DNA of 64,000 bases from positions 62,001-126,000 of the forward strand of contig NZ_SWCN01000009.1 in the NCBI RefSeq assembly GCF_005116575.1, given 5' to 3'. This stretch comes from Desulforhopalus sp. IMCC35007. GTDB taxonomy: Bacteria; Desulfobacterota; Desulfobulbia; Desulfobulbales; Desulfocapsaceae. How positions within the stretch are numbered: position 1 is the first letter of the stretch; each line of letters begins with the position of its first letter. The notes under the pieces were generated by a model. It was not told the DNA's origin, did no database searches, and worked only from the letters and a program-made list of their open reading frames with translations. This document shows positions 18,145-27,535 of the stretch, piece by piece. The translations under genes and the position numbers were made by a program.

Positions 18145-20697
18145 TTACACCTCCTGCCCGCAGCATCTTTTGTATTTTTTCCCGGAACCACAGGGACATT
18201 CAGCGTTTCGCCCGATCTTATCGCCGTCACGTTTCACCGTGGATACTGTTGCCTGGCCCTCGCCTGCACCAATCCGATTCATGCGAGCCATTTCCTGCTC
18301 CTGACGTCTGCGTCGTTCTTCTTCCAGACGCTCCACCTCATCTTCTCTGACAACCCGGACCCGCATGAGTGCGGAAACAGTCTGTTCCTTAACCGTTTCC
18401 ACCATATGACCAAAGAGTTCATACCCTTCACGTTTATACTCGTTCAGCGGATTCTTCTGCCCATAGCCTCGAAGCCCAATTCCCTCCTTCAGGTGATCCA
18501 TGGAGAGGAGGTGATCTTTCCAGTGGCTATCCACAATCTGCAGCAAGATCAACTTTTCCAATTGTCTCTGGGTCTCTTTTCCATTGACTTCATCCTGGAG
18601 CTTATATTTTTCTTTGACAAATGAGCATATTTTTTCGGTAAAGCTCTCCAGGGTCAGTTCCTCGCGGTCCTGCTCTGTCCAGTCGGGTTTGTGGTGAAAG
18701 AGTTCAATCATCCGCTGATTGAAATTCTCCCAGTCCCATTCCTGAGACTCGACACGATCCTGGTAGAACTCTGCGGCTACATTGCCGACCAGCTCCTCTA
18801 TCATGTCATCAATGACCTCGACCACATCTTCGCCGTTGAGGACCTCACTGCGCTGCTGGTAGATAATCTCTCTCTGCTTATTCATGACATCGTCATATTC
18901 AAGCAGGTGCTTACGAATGTCAAAGTTATGCCCCTCGACTTTGCGCTGGGCATTTTCAATCGCCCGGGAAATCATGTTGTGCTCTATGGGTTCGTCCTCT
19001 TCCATGCCAAGCTTATCCATGATTCCACTGATCCGGCCGGAACCGAAAATACGCAGAAGGTCGTCTTCAAGAGACAGATAAAACCTTGAGGAGCCGGGGT
19101 CACCCTGTCGTCCCGCGCGGCCACGCAGCTGGTTGTCGATACGCCTTGACTCGTGACGGGACGTTCCAAGAATGTGCAGGCCACCAACCTCGACCACACC
19201 TTCACCAAGTTTAATATCAGTACCACGTCCGGCCATATTCGTGGCAATGGTCACCTTACCGAGTTGTCCTGCTCCGGCAATAATCTCAGCCTCACGCTCA
19301 TGGTGTTTGGCGTTCAGCACTTCGTGCTCAATTTTCTCCTTTTTCAGCATCTTAGAGATTTTTTCAGAGACGTCTATGGAGATAGTACCAACGAGAACAG
19401 GTCGTCCTATTTTGTGCAGCTCTGCAATCTCATTGACAACCGCACGGTATTTTGCGGCCTCATTTTTATAGATCACATCAGCATAATCATCACGCACCAT
19501 GGGCTGGTTTGTGGGCATCACCACAACATCAAGGTTGTAAATCTTTTTAAACTCCGGCGCTTCCGTATCAGCCGTACCGGTCATCCCTGCAAGTTTATCG
19601 TACATGCGGAAGTAGTTCTGGAAGGTAATGGAGGCAAGGGTCTGGTTTTCCTGCTCGATCTTCACCTTCTCCTTTGCCTCAAGGGCCTGATGCAGACCAT
19701 CACTGAAGCGCCGTCCCTCCATAGTCCGGCCGGTGAATTCATCGACGATAACCACCTGATTGTTGGTGACGATATAGTCGACATCTTTTTTGAAAACGAT
19801 GTGAGCCTTCAAGCCCTGATTGAGATGGTGTAATTTCTCGATACTGGTGGGATCATACAGATTCTCCACTCCAAGAAGTTCTTCACCGAGTGCGACACCC
19901 TCTTCTGTCAGGGAAACCTGGCGGGCCTTTTCATCAAAAGTATAATGAACATCCTTTTTAAATTGAGGAATGGTTCGATCGACCTTTACATAGAGATCCG
20001 TTGAGATCTCTGCCGGCCCGGAAATGATGAGAGGCGTTCTCGCTTCATCAATTAAGATCGAATCCACCTCATCCACGATGGCGAAATTGAAGCCGCGCTG
20101 ACAAAAATCAGCCAGTTCAAACTTCATATTGTCACGAAGATAATCAAAACCGAATTCATTATTGGTGCCGTAGGTGATATCAGCAGCATAGGCCTCTCTG
20201 CGCTCTTTATCATCAAGACCATGGATTATTTTTCCACAGGTCATCCCCAGAAACTGATAGACCTTCCCCATCCACTCACTATCTCGGGCTGCAAGATAAT
20301 CATTGACCGTCACGACATGTGTCCCTTTACCGGACAGGGCGTTGAGGTAGACAGGCAGAGTCGAGGTGAGGGTCTTGCCTTCACCGGTTTTCATCTCCGC
20401 GATCTTACCCTGATGCAGAACAATACCACCCACCAACTGGACATCGTAATGACGTTCACCGAGCACCCTACGTCCTGCCTCACGCGCCACAGCAAAGGCT
20501 TCCGGCAACAGATCGTCTAAAGACTCTCCCTTTGCAATTCTCTCCTTAAACGCTATGGATTTTGCAGCAATCTCTGGATCACTCAAAGAGCGGAGGTCAT
20601 TTTCCAGATCATTAATTTTCGATACTATTGGCCTGAGCTGTTTAAGATACCGGTCATTACTACTGCCAAAAACTTTAGTGAGTATTTTTCCAATCAT
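18145..20697 (-). CDS. secA: Preprotein translocase ATPase SecA
   Basis: 850 residues, full length. The first nucleotide-binding fold has MKTGEGKTL (Walker A) and DEVDS. The second has [13 protein letters not shown] and the [10 protein letters not shown] helicase motif. The helical scaffold follows, and the C terminus ends in the zinc-binding SEC-C motif [13 protein letters not shown], which binds SecB and lipids. It drives protein export through SecYEG. The ATG at 20697, with GGTTGGA upstream, is preferred over the TTG at 20706. Confidence 0.97.
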   Translation of the reverse strand: MIGKILTKVFGSSNDRYLKQLRPIVSKINDLENDLRSLSDPEIAAKSIAFKERIAKGESLDDLLPEAFAVAREAGRRVLGERHYDVQLVGGIVLHQGKIAEMKTGEGKTLTSTLPVYLNALSGKGTHVVTVNDYLAARDSEWMGKVYQFLGMTCGKIIHGLDDKERREAYAADITYGTNNEFGFDYLRDNMKFELADFCQRGFNFAIVDEVDSILIDEARTPLIISGPAEISTDLYVKVDRTIPQFKKDVHYTFDEKARQVSLTEEGVALGEELLGVENLYDPTSIEKLHHLNQGLKAHIVFKKDVDYIVTNNQVVIVDEFTGRTMEGRRFSDGLHQALEAKEKVKIEQENQTLASITFQNYFRMYDKLAGMTGTADTEAPEFKKIYNLDVVVMPTNQPMVRDDYADVIYKNEAAKYRAVVNEIAELHKIGRPVLVGTISIDVSEKISKMLKKEKIEHEVLNAKHHEREAEIIAGAGQLGKVTIATNMAGRGTDIKLGEGVVEVGGLHILGTSRHESRRIDNQLRGRAGRQGDPGSSRFYLSLEDDLLRIFGSGRISGIMDKLGMEEDEPIEHNMISRAIENAQRKVEGHNFDIRKHLLEYDDVMNKQREIIYQQRSEVLNGEDVVEVIDDMIEELVGNVAAEFYQDRVESQEWDWENFNQRMIELFHHKPDWTEQDREELTLESFTEKICSFVKEKYKLQDEVNGKETQRQLEKLILLQIVDSHWKDHLLSMDHLKEGIGLRGYGQKNPLNEYKREGYELFGHMVETVKEQTVSALMRVRVVREDEVERLEEERRRRQEQEMARMNRIGAGEGQATVSTVKRDGDKIGRNAECPCGSGKKYKRCCGQEV

Positions 20698-20829
20698 TAT
20701 GTCCAACCGTTGGTTGTGGTTTAAGAACTGTCCTAAAAATATAGTTTGCGCTGGGCAAGATAGTGAGATCTGATTTCTACTGCAACCAGTATTTCAGCTC
20801 CCAGGAAAAATCCCTGCAGAGAAAAAACA

Positions 20830-21093
20830 TCATTTGTTCAAATTCTCATTGGTGTTTTTTTTCATCACTTTTTTGTCCGCTCGAATGACCAGCGTGGAAA
20901 TATCATTCTGTTGCTTATGCTTCTCCGCCTTTGTTTCAGAATACGACGGAACAAGGAGCGACTGCCCGGCCCACACGCCGAGCAAAAACATCCAGAGAAA
21001 AAGGCAGAAAAGAATGACACCTATTCCCCCCACCCCGCTTCTGGAAAGTTCAAACTTCAGCTTACGAACCTTTGGTTTACTCCTTGTGGCCAT
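20830..21093 (-). CDS. Short single-pass membrane protein, N-terminal part of SPOR-type architecture
   Basis: 87 residues: a basic N terminus (RSKPKVRKLKFELSR), one transmembrane helix (about 22-45, GVILFCLFLWMFLLGVWAGQ), then a short polar Lys/Asn/Glu-rich tail. In related Deltaproteobacteria the gene after argS often encodes this same basic-plus-helix N terminus followed by a SPOR peptidoglycan-binding domain (from memory). Here the product stops before any SPOR domain, and none was seen in other frames downstream. It begins 14 bp after argS. Confidence 0.6.
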   Translation of the reverse strand: MATRSKPKVRKLKFELSRSGVGGIGVILFCLFLWMFLLGVWAGQSLLVPSYSETKAEKHKQQNDISTLVIRADKKVMKKNTNENLNK

Positions 21094-21107
21094 GTAAAGA
21101 GTCCAGC

Positions 21108-22766
21108 TTACATTCGTTCAGGGGCGGAGATGCCTACCATATTCAGACCATTTTTCAGAACAACCTGGATTGCTCTGATCAAACAGAGACGTGCCCCGGA
21201 GAGCGGCACATTATCTGTTAAAACCTTGTGTTTGTTGTAGTAGCTGTGCAACTGCCCTGCAAGTTCCATAAGGTAAAATATGACTTTATGGGGTGCCAGA
21301 TCAAGGGCGGAACTCTCGATAACCTGAGGGAAACCGGACATGGTTTTCAGCAGGTTGAGTTCTTCCGGTTCAACCAGAAGCGAGGAGTCAACGTCAGAAA
21401 AATCAGGAATCGCAACGCCCTTTTCCTCCGCCTGACGAAGAATTGCACAAAGCCTTGCAAAGCCATACTGGACATAATAGACAGGATTTTCCTGGCTCTG
21501 TTTCGTCGCAAGATCAAGATCAAACTCAAGCTGACTGTCCGCTTTTCGCATCATAAAAAAGAAGCGTACAGGGTCCACACCCACCTCATCGATAAGCTCA
21601 TCGACTGTCACAAAATTTGCCTTGCGAGTGGACATTTTCACCTGTTTACCATCCCGGGTAAGGGTTACGAACTGGTGCAACACCACTGTCACTTTGCTCG
21701 GATCATAGCCAAGTGCACTGACGCCGGAGAGCACATCCGGTACCGTTGCAATGTGATCGGAGCCGAAGATATCGATGAGCCAGTCAAAGTTCCTTCTGAA
21801 TTTTTCTCTGTGGTAGGCAATATCAGGCAGCCGATAGGTAGGTTCACCACTACTTTTTATAATGACCCTGTCCTGCTCCTGGCCCAAATCGGTGGTTTTA
21901 AACCAGGTCGCATTATCCTTTTCATAGACAAGCCCTTTTTGACGAAGCTCGTTTACCACGTCGTCGATATGGCCGTCTGTATACAGCGATTGTTCGTTAT
22001 AATAATTGTCAAATTTAATGCCCATGCGGGCAAGAGTTCCTGAAATATCGTTAAAAATGAATTGCTCAGCCTGCTTCTTAAATGGGCTGACATCCTGGTA
22101 ATCTTTAAGGGAATCGCCATGTTCTTCCACAAGTGACTTGGCAATATCGATAATATACTCCCCCTGATAGCCGTCTTCCGGGAACTCAAAAGGTGCGCCG
22201 ATTAACTCCAGATATCTCGCTCTGGTCGACTCACCCAGAACGCGCATCTGCCGCCCCGCATCGTTGTAATAGTATTCACGAAAGACATCGTGACCTGTCA
22301 CTTCTAAAAGCCTGGCTATAGAGTCACCCAGCACAGCCTGTCGACCATGACCAATACTGAGAGGCCCGGTGGGGTTGGCACTGACAAATTCAACAATTAC
22401 CTTCCGCCTAGCACCTACGTCGCTTGTACCAAATTGCTCAGCGGTATCAAGAATTTGAGGGATCAGAGCGCACCAGACCTGAGGCTTGACAAATACATTG
22501 ACAAAGCCCGGTCCTGCAACGTCCACACGCTCAACCAGCTCTGTTACTTTGGTCAGTTTTGCACTGATTTGGCCTGCAATCTCTCGCGGATTTTTCTTTT
22601 CGATACCGGCCAGAACAAGGGCGAAATTGGTGGAAAAATCTCCCTGCCCTTCATGTTTTGGCAGTTCGACAGTGAATTTTCCTGTTGCCTTATCAGACCA
22701 GAGCCCCTCTGTGATGCCTTCTTCAAAACAGGCGTCAAGAACGTTTTTGAGTTGTGAACGAATCAT
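21108..22766 (-). CDS. argS: Arginyl-tRNA synthetase
   Basis: 552 residues, class Ia synthetase. The HIGH signature appears as SIGHGRQAVLGD in the family-specific PTGPLSIGHGR context. KMSTR (VKMSTRKANF) replaces KMSKS, as is usual in ArgRS. The C-terminal anticodon-binding helical domain ends NGLNMVGISAPERM. It starts one base after the alr stop codon, so alr and argS are co-transcribed. Confidence 0.96.
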   Translation of the reverse strand: MIRSQLKNVLDACFEEGITEGLWSDKATGKFTVELPKHEGQGDFSTNFALVLAGIEKKNPREIAGQISAKLTKVTELVERVDVAGPGFVNVFVKPQVWCALIPQILDTAEQFGTSDVGARRKVIVEFVSANPTGPLSIGHGRQAVLGDSIARLLEVTGHDVFREYYYNDAGRQMRVLGESTRARYLELIGAPFEFPEDGYQGEYIIDIAKSLVEEHGDSLKDYQDVSPFKKQAEQFIFNDISGTLARMGIKFDNYYNEQSLYTDGHIDDVVNELRQKGLVYEKDNATWFKTTDLGQEQDRVIIKSSGEPTYRLPDIAYHREKFRRNFDWLIDIFGSDHIATVPDVLSGVSALGYDPSKVTVVLHQFVTLTRDGKQVKMSTRKANFVTVDELIDEVGVDPVRFFFMMRKADSQLEFDLDLATKQSQENPVYYVQYGFARLCAILRQAEEKGVAIPDFSDVDSSLLVEPEELNLLKTMSGFPQVIESSALDLAPHKVIFYLMELAGQLHSYYNKHKVLTDNVPLSGARLCLIRAIQVVLKNGLNMVGISAPERM

Positions 22767-22767
22767 C

Positions 22768-23898
22768 CTAACCTACTTGGTAATTTCTATTATTGTTGTG
22801 CCCGAACATGCAGAGGACCTCATAACTGATGGAGTCCATTTTCTCTGCAATATCATCGGCGCTGATTGTTTCGGTTCCCTGTCGACCCAGAAATACAGCA
22901 TCATCCCCCGCCTGAACCCCTTCGATGCCTGTGATATCTGCCATGCACATATTCATACAGATGCGTCCCCGTATCATTGCCCGCTTTCCACCGATGAGGA
23001 CCTCCGCCTTATTGGAAAGTGACCGCGAAAGGCCGTCTTCATAGCCTACAGGAATTACAGCAAGGTTAGTTTCACCTGGAGTGACGTAGGTGTGACCATA
23101 ACTCACCCCGGTTCCGGCAGGAACCTTTTTAACCTGTAAAACCTTTGATGTAAATGACATTGCCTGTTGAAGGCAGCCCTCACGGAGCTCTCCTGCAGAT
23201 GTTTTGCCAGCGGGATGGTATCCATAGAGCGCGATACCGGCCCGGACCATATCATGATACGCGTCGGGAAAATTAAGCACTGCTGCTGAATTGGCAATGT
23301 GGCAGGATCCTCCGCCCCTGTTTTTCAGGGTAGAACACACCCCGTTGAAAAGTTCTATTCCTTTCAGAGTTGTTCTCGACTCCGGAATATCGGAGGTGGG
23401 AAAATGACTCATTATACCTGCCAGAGTAAGGCCGGGCAAGGCATCGATCAACTCAAAGAATGCAGGGACATCGGCGGGTAAAAACCCTAATCGTCCCATT
23501 CCTGTATCCACTTTGACATGTACTGCAATCTGTCGGTTAAGAGAGACAGCGGCAGCTGACAGGGCTTTTGCTGACTCAACACTGTATATCACAGGAATAA
23601 GATCATATTCAAAAAAATACCCGGCATTCTCTGGAGCAAAACCTATCGTTACATAAATTTTTCCAGCTAAACCAGCTTTTCTGAGAAGCACCGCCTCCCT
23701 CAACTCAGCGACTCCAAACCTGCTGCAGCCTGCCCGTGCAAAAGCTTCTGCAGTCTTGACACTTCCGTGCCCATAGGCATCGGCTTTGACCATGGCCATA
23801 ACCGGAACCGACATTCCCACAGTCTTTTGAATGAGTTTGAAATTATTTTCCAGCGCGGCAGAATGTATTACAATTTGATTAAACGACGTGAGGTCCAT
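22768..23898 (-). CDS. alr: Alanine racemase
   Basis: 376 residues. The PLP lysine is in MVKADAYGHG (about residue 38) and the catalytic tyrosine in GVSYGHTYVTP. The C-terminal RICMNMCMADITG segment is typical of Alr. It supplies D-alanine for peptidoglycan. It heads the alr-argS-membrane protein-secA minus-strand cluster. Confidence 0.95.
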   Translation of the reverse strand: MDLTSFNQIVIHSAALENNFKLIQKTVGMSVPVMAMVKADAYGHGSVKTAEAFARAGCSRFGVAELREAVLLRKAGLAGKIYVTIGFAPENAGYFFEYDLIPVIYSVESAKALSAAAVSLNRQIAVHVKVDTGMGRLGFLPADVPAFFELIDALPGLTLAGIMSHFPTSDIPESRTTLKGIELFNGVCSTLKNRGGGSCHIANSAAVLNFPDAYHDMVRAGIALYGYHPAGKTSAGELREGCLQQAMSFTSKVLQVKKVPAGTGVSYGHTYVTPGETNLAVIPVGYEDGLSRSLSNKAEVLIGGKRAMIRGRICMNMCMADITGIEGVQAGDDAVFLGRQGTETISADDIAEKMDSISYEVLCMFGHNNNRNYQVG

Positions 23899-23921
23899 TA
23901 CAAGTTCATCAGAGGTAAAGA

Positions 23922-24356
23922 TTATTTACTATAGAACCATGCTTTCCAACCGTGTCGACTGGAAACAATAAGTGCCAGGCCAATGGTCATATAGATAAAA
24001 CATAAGAGAGCCATCGGAAGCGATGAATTTCTCAAGATAACACCCATACCGATCATACACAATACTAAGAGCCATGTTTTTACTGAATAAACAGCCCCGA
24101 GGCAAGTGCCGTCTTCCAAGGTGAGAATCCTGGCAACAGTCCTCGCCGCCGCACGATCTAACATGAACTTTGCCTTGACCGCGCCAGCGATGCAGGCGGA
24201 CAGGACAACGATCAATTTATACTCTGGCAGGGGAACCAGTCTGATCACCCCTTTCGTGATCAACATAGCGCCTATAACAGTCCAGAGACATGCAGATAAC
24301 AGTAAGAGCGATTTGATTTTCGCAGCGGGTTTATAGCGGGAAAAAGAGCGATCCAT
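23922..24356 (-). CDS. Four-helix membrane protein, unknown function
   Basis: About 144 residues with four hydrophobic segments (LLLLSACLWTVIGAMLI, LIVVLSACIAGAVKA, WLLVLCMIGMGVIL, LLCFIYMTIGLALIV). No catalytic motif is recognised. The start is uncertain (ATG 24356, 24359 or 24374). It lies just downstream of the terminator of the ferredoxin gene and 23 bp upstream of alr, so it may share the alr transcript. Confidence 0.6.
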   Translation of the reverse strand: MDRSFSRYKPAAKIKSLLLLSACLWTVIGAMLITKGVIRLVPLPEYKLIVVLSACIAGAVKAKFMLDRAAARTVARILTLEDGTCLGAVYSVKTWLLVLCMIGMGVILRNSSLPMALLCFIYMTIGLALIVSSRHGWKAWFYSK

Positions 24357-24382
24357 CATTACACATGTGATCAAAATAGAAC

Positions 24383-24411
24383 AAGCCCATCTCCTTAGTG
24401 GAGATGGGCTT
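24383..24411 (-). terminator. Terminator of the dicluster ferredoxin gene
   Basis: A 12-bp perfect stem (AAGCCCATCTCC with its complement, 5-nt loop), followed on the minus strand by TGTTCTATTTT. It lies 27 bp after the ferredoxin stop codon. Confidence 0.8.
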
Positions 24412-24437
24412 GCAGAACAAAGCAGATACTGAAATAA

Positions 24438-24623
24438 TTAAATTTCAGTTACGGTGATAGCGTCTTCTGGGCAAACTTCTACACAGGTCTCACAACCGAG
24501 ACACTCGTCAGCTTCTACTGGCTCAGCTTTTCCATCTACCATCTCAAAAACCTGTGCAGGGCATGCTGCTACACATTCTTCATCACCAACACACTTATCT
24601 TTATCTACAACTATTTCCCACAT
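24438..24623 (-). CDS. Dicluster [4Fe-4S] ferredoxin with Asp in cluster I
   Basis: 61 residues, bacterial 2[4Fe-4S] ferredoxin fold. Cluster II has the normal C42-x2-C45-x2-C48-x3-C52-P. Cluster I reads C11-x2-D14-x2-C17-x3-C21-P, with aspartate in place of the second cysteine. An Asp at this place is known from some thermophile ferredoxins and allows [3Fe-4S]/[4Fe-4S] interconversion. It is a small acidic electron carrier of the cytoplasm, transcribed alone between two terminator/promoter regions. Confidence 0.92.
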   Translation of the reverse strand: MWEIVVDKDKCVGDEECVAACPAQVFEMVDGKAEPVEADECLGCETCVEVCPEDAITVTEI

Positions 24624-24967
24624 AATTCACCTCCATAAAGTGATCTTTAGATCAAGTATCAATGCACTTAATCAATCATTCGAGCATCGGTTAAATACCG
24701 TTGTTGCGTGTCATATTTGCATTAATGTACGGCCAGATATTTGTCAAGCAAAAAGGTTGAACAAACTTAGACCACCTCCGCCCCTGAAGGAAAAGATGTT
24801 TTCTTTTTATATCAAATATTTACAGAGACAAGCAGTTATCCTGCAAGGCAAAAAAAGATATAACTGTTGACCAGTTTCTATTATTTTATATATTGCAGAT
24901 TCATTTTTAAGGCTCCTGGGATTATCGGGAAACCACCTCATAAAAAATTAATTTCCGTTGTCAACAT
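24624..24967. other. 344-bp gap between ferredoxin and small Cys protein gene
   Basis: No gene is supported. On the minus strand a TTGACA (forward 24740-24745) could be a -35 element for the ferredoxin gene, but the expected -10 is poor. The ferredoxin ribosome site is AGGTG, just before its ATG. The rest is AT-rich and shows no clear structure. Confidence 0.3.
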
Positions 24968-25309
24968 ATGAAAAAAAATACATCAAAGAAAAACCTTCAG
25001 GTCCAAAAAAGAGAAGAAGCCATGATCCAGGGTATCCTGGAAGGAAGTCCCGACGGTATCGGGGTCGTGGTGATAAGGCTTGACTGCGGCTGCAGAAAAA
25101 TGGCTGCAGTTTCAAAAGAAGGTGAGCCAGCATCAAAAATTATCATGTATCGGGATCAGGCGGAAAGCATCTGCGACAAGTGCAAGGAGGATAATGGCGC
25201 ATATATGCGGGTAGAAGAGTCCTTCATCCATTGGGTTGAACCGGCACCGAGTGAGCAACTGCAAAAAGAGATAAGCCTCAAGGTTCTCGGCTCTTCCACC
25301 GAACATTAA
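24968..25309 (+). CDS. Small CxC/CxxC protein, unknown function
   Basis: 113 residues. A Lys-rich start is followed by a compact region with LDCGCRKMAAV (Cys41, Cys43) and ICDKCKEDNG (Cys69, Cys72), which could make a four-cysteine metal site. A second possible start at 25022 (MIQGILEGSPDG) has GAGAAG upstream and may be the true one, since the ATG at 24968 lacks a ribosome site. The gene stands alone, convergent with cbiA, and is followed by a long hairpin. The family is not recognised. Confidence 0.6.
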   Translation: MKKNTSKKNLQVQKREEAMIQGILEGSPDGIGVVVIRLDCGCRKMAAVSKEGEPASKIIMYRDQAESICDKCKEDNGAYMRVEESFIHWVEPAPSEQLQKEISLKVLGSSTEH

Positions 25310-25317
25310 GGCCTCAA

Positions 25318-25354
25318 TTCAGGCGGTCATTAGAATCTCTAATGACCGCCTGAA
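25318..25354. terminator. 17-bp perfect hairpin between convergent genes
   Basis: A perfect 17-bp inverted repeat (TTCAGGCGGTCATTAGA and its complement) with a 3-nt loop. It lies between the small Cys protein gene (plus) and cbiA (minus). No long T run follows on either strand, so it may act as a transcript-stabilising hairpin or a shared terminator. Confidence 0.65.
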
Positions 25355-25369
25355 CCACATCTTATCATG

Positions 25370-26749
25370 TTATACCGCCCTGCTCCTCTGGCATTTTTCT
25401 ACAAATCCCCGGGCCCACTCCGGTGTTCCTTCGGCGTGGACGTGGGTATAGAGGGCAAAAACATTTTTATAGGTCACTCCATCTCTCCCTTCCACAAATC
25501 CTGTTCCACGTGACATTTTTACAACGAGCTGATCGTCTGCCCCGCGCCATTTCACGACTTTGGAGTAGCGGAATTCATGTCCCTTAACCACAGTCCCGAC
25601 TGGATAGAAACCATTTTCCCGATCAACTTCAAAGATCGAGTAGCCATGGGCCTGGGGTTTTTTACTCATCTCGAACTGGACCGGAAAAATTCCGACCAGA
25701 GGGTATGTTTTTCCCGCTAGAACTATTGATTCCCCAAGATAAATTAAGCCCCCACATTCAGCATAAATGGGTAAACCTTTATCAGCAGCCTCTTTTACAG
25801 ACCTGCGAAAGCTCTCGTTGGCAGCCAGTTCTTTTGCTCCGGTTTCAGGAAAGCCACCACCTATATACAAACCATCAAGATCCGGCAGACAACTATCCTG
25901 CATGGCGTTAATATACAACAACTCAGCACCTTCTTTTTCAAGGGCTTCAAGGTTTTCTGAATAATAAAACTGAAACGCCGCATCCTGCAACACACCGATC
26001 CTGAGGCTCTGTTTCCCATGAGCCTGTACAGTGTAAGGCTCCTGAGAAGCGGATAGTGGAAGTGGTTCCATGATTTCTTTTATTTTTTCAAGATCCAGAT
26101 TCTCAACAATGAGATCCACCAGAAAATCAAGGGCACCGGTGCTATCATTATATTCCTGATGCGGCACCATCCCTAAATGGCGCATGGGGAAAATATCCAT
26201 CTTCAGCCGCGGGATGGAACCAATAACCGGAAGTCCTGTATACTTTTCCACGGACTCTGTAACAAGCCGCCGCTGTCTGGAGTTTGCTATCTGGTTGAGG
26301 ATTACCCCTGCTATCTTGATTCTCGGATCGAACATTTGGCAGCCAAGAACCATGGCCGCAACAGTCCGGGTTGTCTTGGTGCAGTTTACCACGAGGATGA
26401 CAGGCAGATTAAGGGTATGCGCAAGTTCGGCTGTTGAATAGCCCCCTTCGACATTTACGCCGTCATAGAGACCACGATTTCCCTCCACTATGACATAATC
26501 TGCCCCAACCGAACGACGGCTAAATGATTCTTCAATCGCCTGCCGGCTCATGAAATAGGGGTCAAGATTATAACATTTGCTGCCTGCGGCGAGTTGCAGC
26601 CAGCCGGCATCAATGTAGTCCGGGCCTTTTTTAAAGGGCACGACTGTACTTCCTCCCCGTCTCAAGGCCGCCGTTATTCCTACGGAAACGACACTCTTTC
26701 CCGACCCACCTGCAAGCCCGGCTATCACCAATCCTTTTGCCTGATTCAT
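25370..26749 (-). CDS. cbiA: Cobyrinate a,c-diamide synthase (CbiA/CobB)
   Basis: 459 residues. The N-terminal ATP-binding domain carries GLAGGSGKSVVSVG, and the C-terminal triad-type glutamine amidotransferase domain has its cysteine in YAECGGLIYLGE. It amidates the a and c side chains of cobyrinate or Ni-sirohydrochlorin-like substrates. The ATG at 26749, preceded by AAGGA with 8-nt spacing, is chosen over the GTG at 26785. No other cobalamin gene is in the window. CfbB or DsrN-like roles are possible; DsrN is a CbiA-like siroheme amidase of sulfur metabolisers. Confidence 0.88.
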   Translation of the reverse strand: MNQAKGLVIAGLAGGSGKSVVSVGITAALRRGGSTVVPFKKGPDYIDAGWLQLAAGSKCYNLDPYFMSRQAIEESFSRRSVGADYVIVEGNRGLYDGVNVEGGYSTAELAHTLNLPVILVVNCTKTTRTVAAMVLGCQMFDPRIKIAGVILNQIANSRQRRLVTESVEKYTGLPVIGSIPRLKMDIFPMRHLGMVPHQEYNDSTGALDFLVDLIVENLDLEKIKEIMEPLPLSASQEPYTVQAHGKQSLRIGVLQDAAFQFYYSENLEALEKEGAELLYINAMQDSCLPDLDGLYIGGGFPETGAKELAANESFRRSVKEAADKGLPIYAECGGLIYLGESIVLAGKTYPLVGIFPVQFEMSKKPQAHGYSIFEVDRENGFYPVGTVVKGHEFRYSKVVKWRGADDQLVVKMSRGTGFVEGRDGVTYKNVFALYTHVHAEGTPEWARGFVEKCQRSRAV

Positions 26750-26848
26750 CAAAATTTCCTTTTCAACACGACGGTTTCGCTTCACATTGCGCGCCTGGCA
26801 AAACCAGCTGCAATCTAAAAAGTAAACCTCTTCCTTTTCAACCGGCCT

Positions 26849-27535
26849 TTACTGGACCACCCGCTCATGCGCGTCTATTCCATACTTGAACCAGGCTTTT
26901 CTATATAGATTATTGAGGGCATCTTCGAGCAAACAGCGATATTTTTCTAATTCTTCAGCGCTGACTTTGTTGGGTAGATAAATAGGCTCACCAAAATATA
27001 TATCGACATGAGCAAAGGGCTTTGGCACAAGTGTCTTATCCCAGGAATTTATCGTAAAATACTTTGAGGCAGACCATACCATAGGCACAATAGGCCGTCC
27101 TGTTTTCGAGGCAACCAGGAGGGCTCCCGGCTGTGCTATTCGAGCCGGCCCCTGGGAACCATCAGCAACCACAGCGCCATTGTCACCTGATTTTACCGCT
27201 CGTAACATGTTTTTCAAAGCCTCAGATCCCTTATGGTTTCTGGAACCACGCACCGAGTTATAACCAAACTCTTTTGCCAGCCGAGCGATATATTCACCAT
27301 CGGAGCTCGCACTGACCATGACAGTTGCAGGATAATTGCGTAAATAATAGAGGATATAAATAATAGAATAATGCCAGAAAGAGGCAAGAACATTCTCATT
27401 TTCAGCCCTGCCCGACGGCAGATTCTCATCATTATGGGCTGTAACCCTACAGGTGCCAAACCACAGTCTCATAAGCCAGAATAAAAGCTTTGGAACAATT
27501 TGCAATAAAAGGCGGTTTACAGCATCACTTCTCAT
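26849..27535 (-). CDS. DUF374 lysophospholipid acyltransferase-like protein
   Basis: 228 residues of the DUF374 group within the LPLAT superfamily. Features seen are [44 protein letters not shown] and [17 protein letters not shown]. One hydrophobic segment lies near the N terminus. In other Gram-negatives this group is linked to lipid A or Kdo acylation; the substrate here is inferred. Its ATG overlaps the uvrB stop (ATGA), so the genes are translationally coupled. Confidence 0.8.
   Translation of the reverse strand: MRSDAVNRLLLQIVPKLLFWLMRLWFGTCRVTAHNDENLPSGRAENENVLASFWHYSIIYILYYLRNYPATVMVSASSDGEYIARLAKEFGYNSVRGSRNHKGSEALKNMLRAVKSGDNGAVVADGSQGPARIAQPGALLVASKTGRPIVPMVWSASKYFTINSWDKTLVPKPFAHVDIYFGEPIYLPNKVSAEELEKYRCLLEDALNNLYRKAWFKYGIDAHERVVQ

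Noticed and set aside
19153-19833. 226-codon open frame on the plus strand opposite secA
   Set aside because: It lies wholly within secA, has no recognisable domain, and reads as a complement of conserved SecA motifs.
21228-22043. 271-codon open frame on the plus strand opposite argS
   Set aside because: Antisense to a strongly conserved gene; composition is biased, with no domain or ribosome site.
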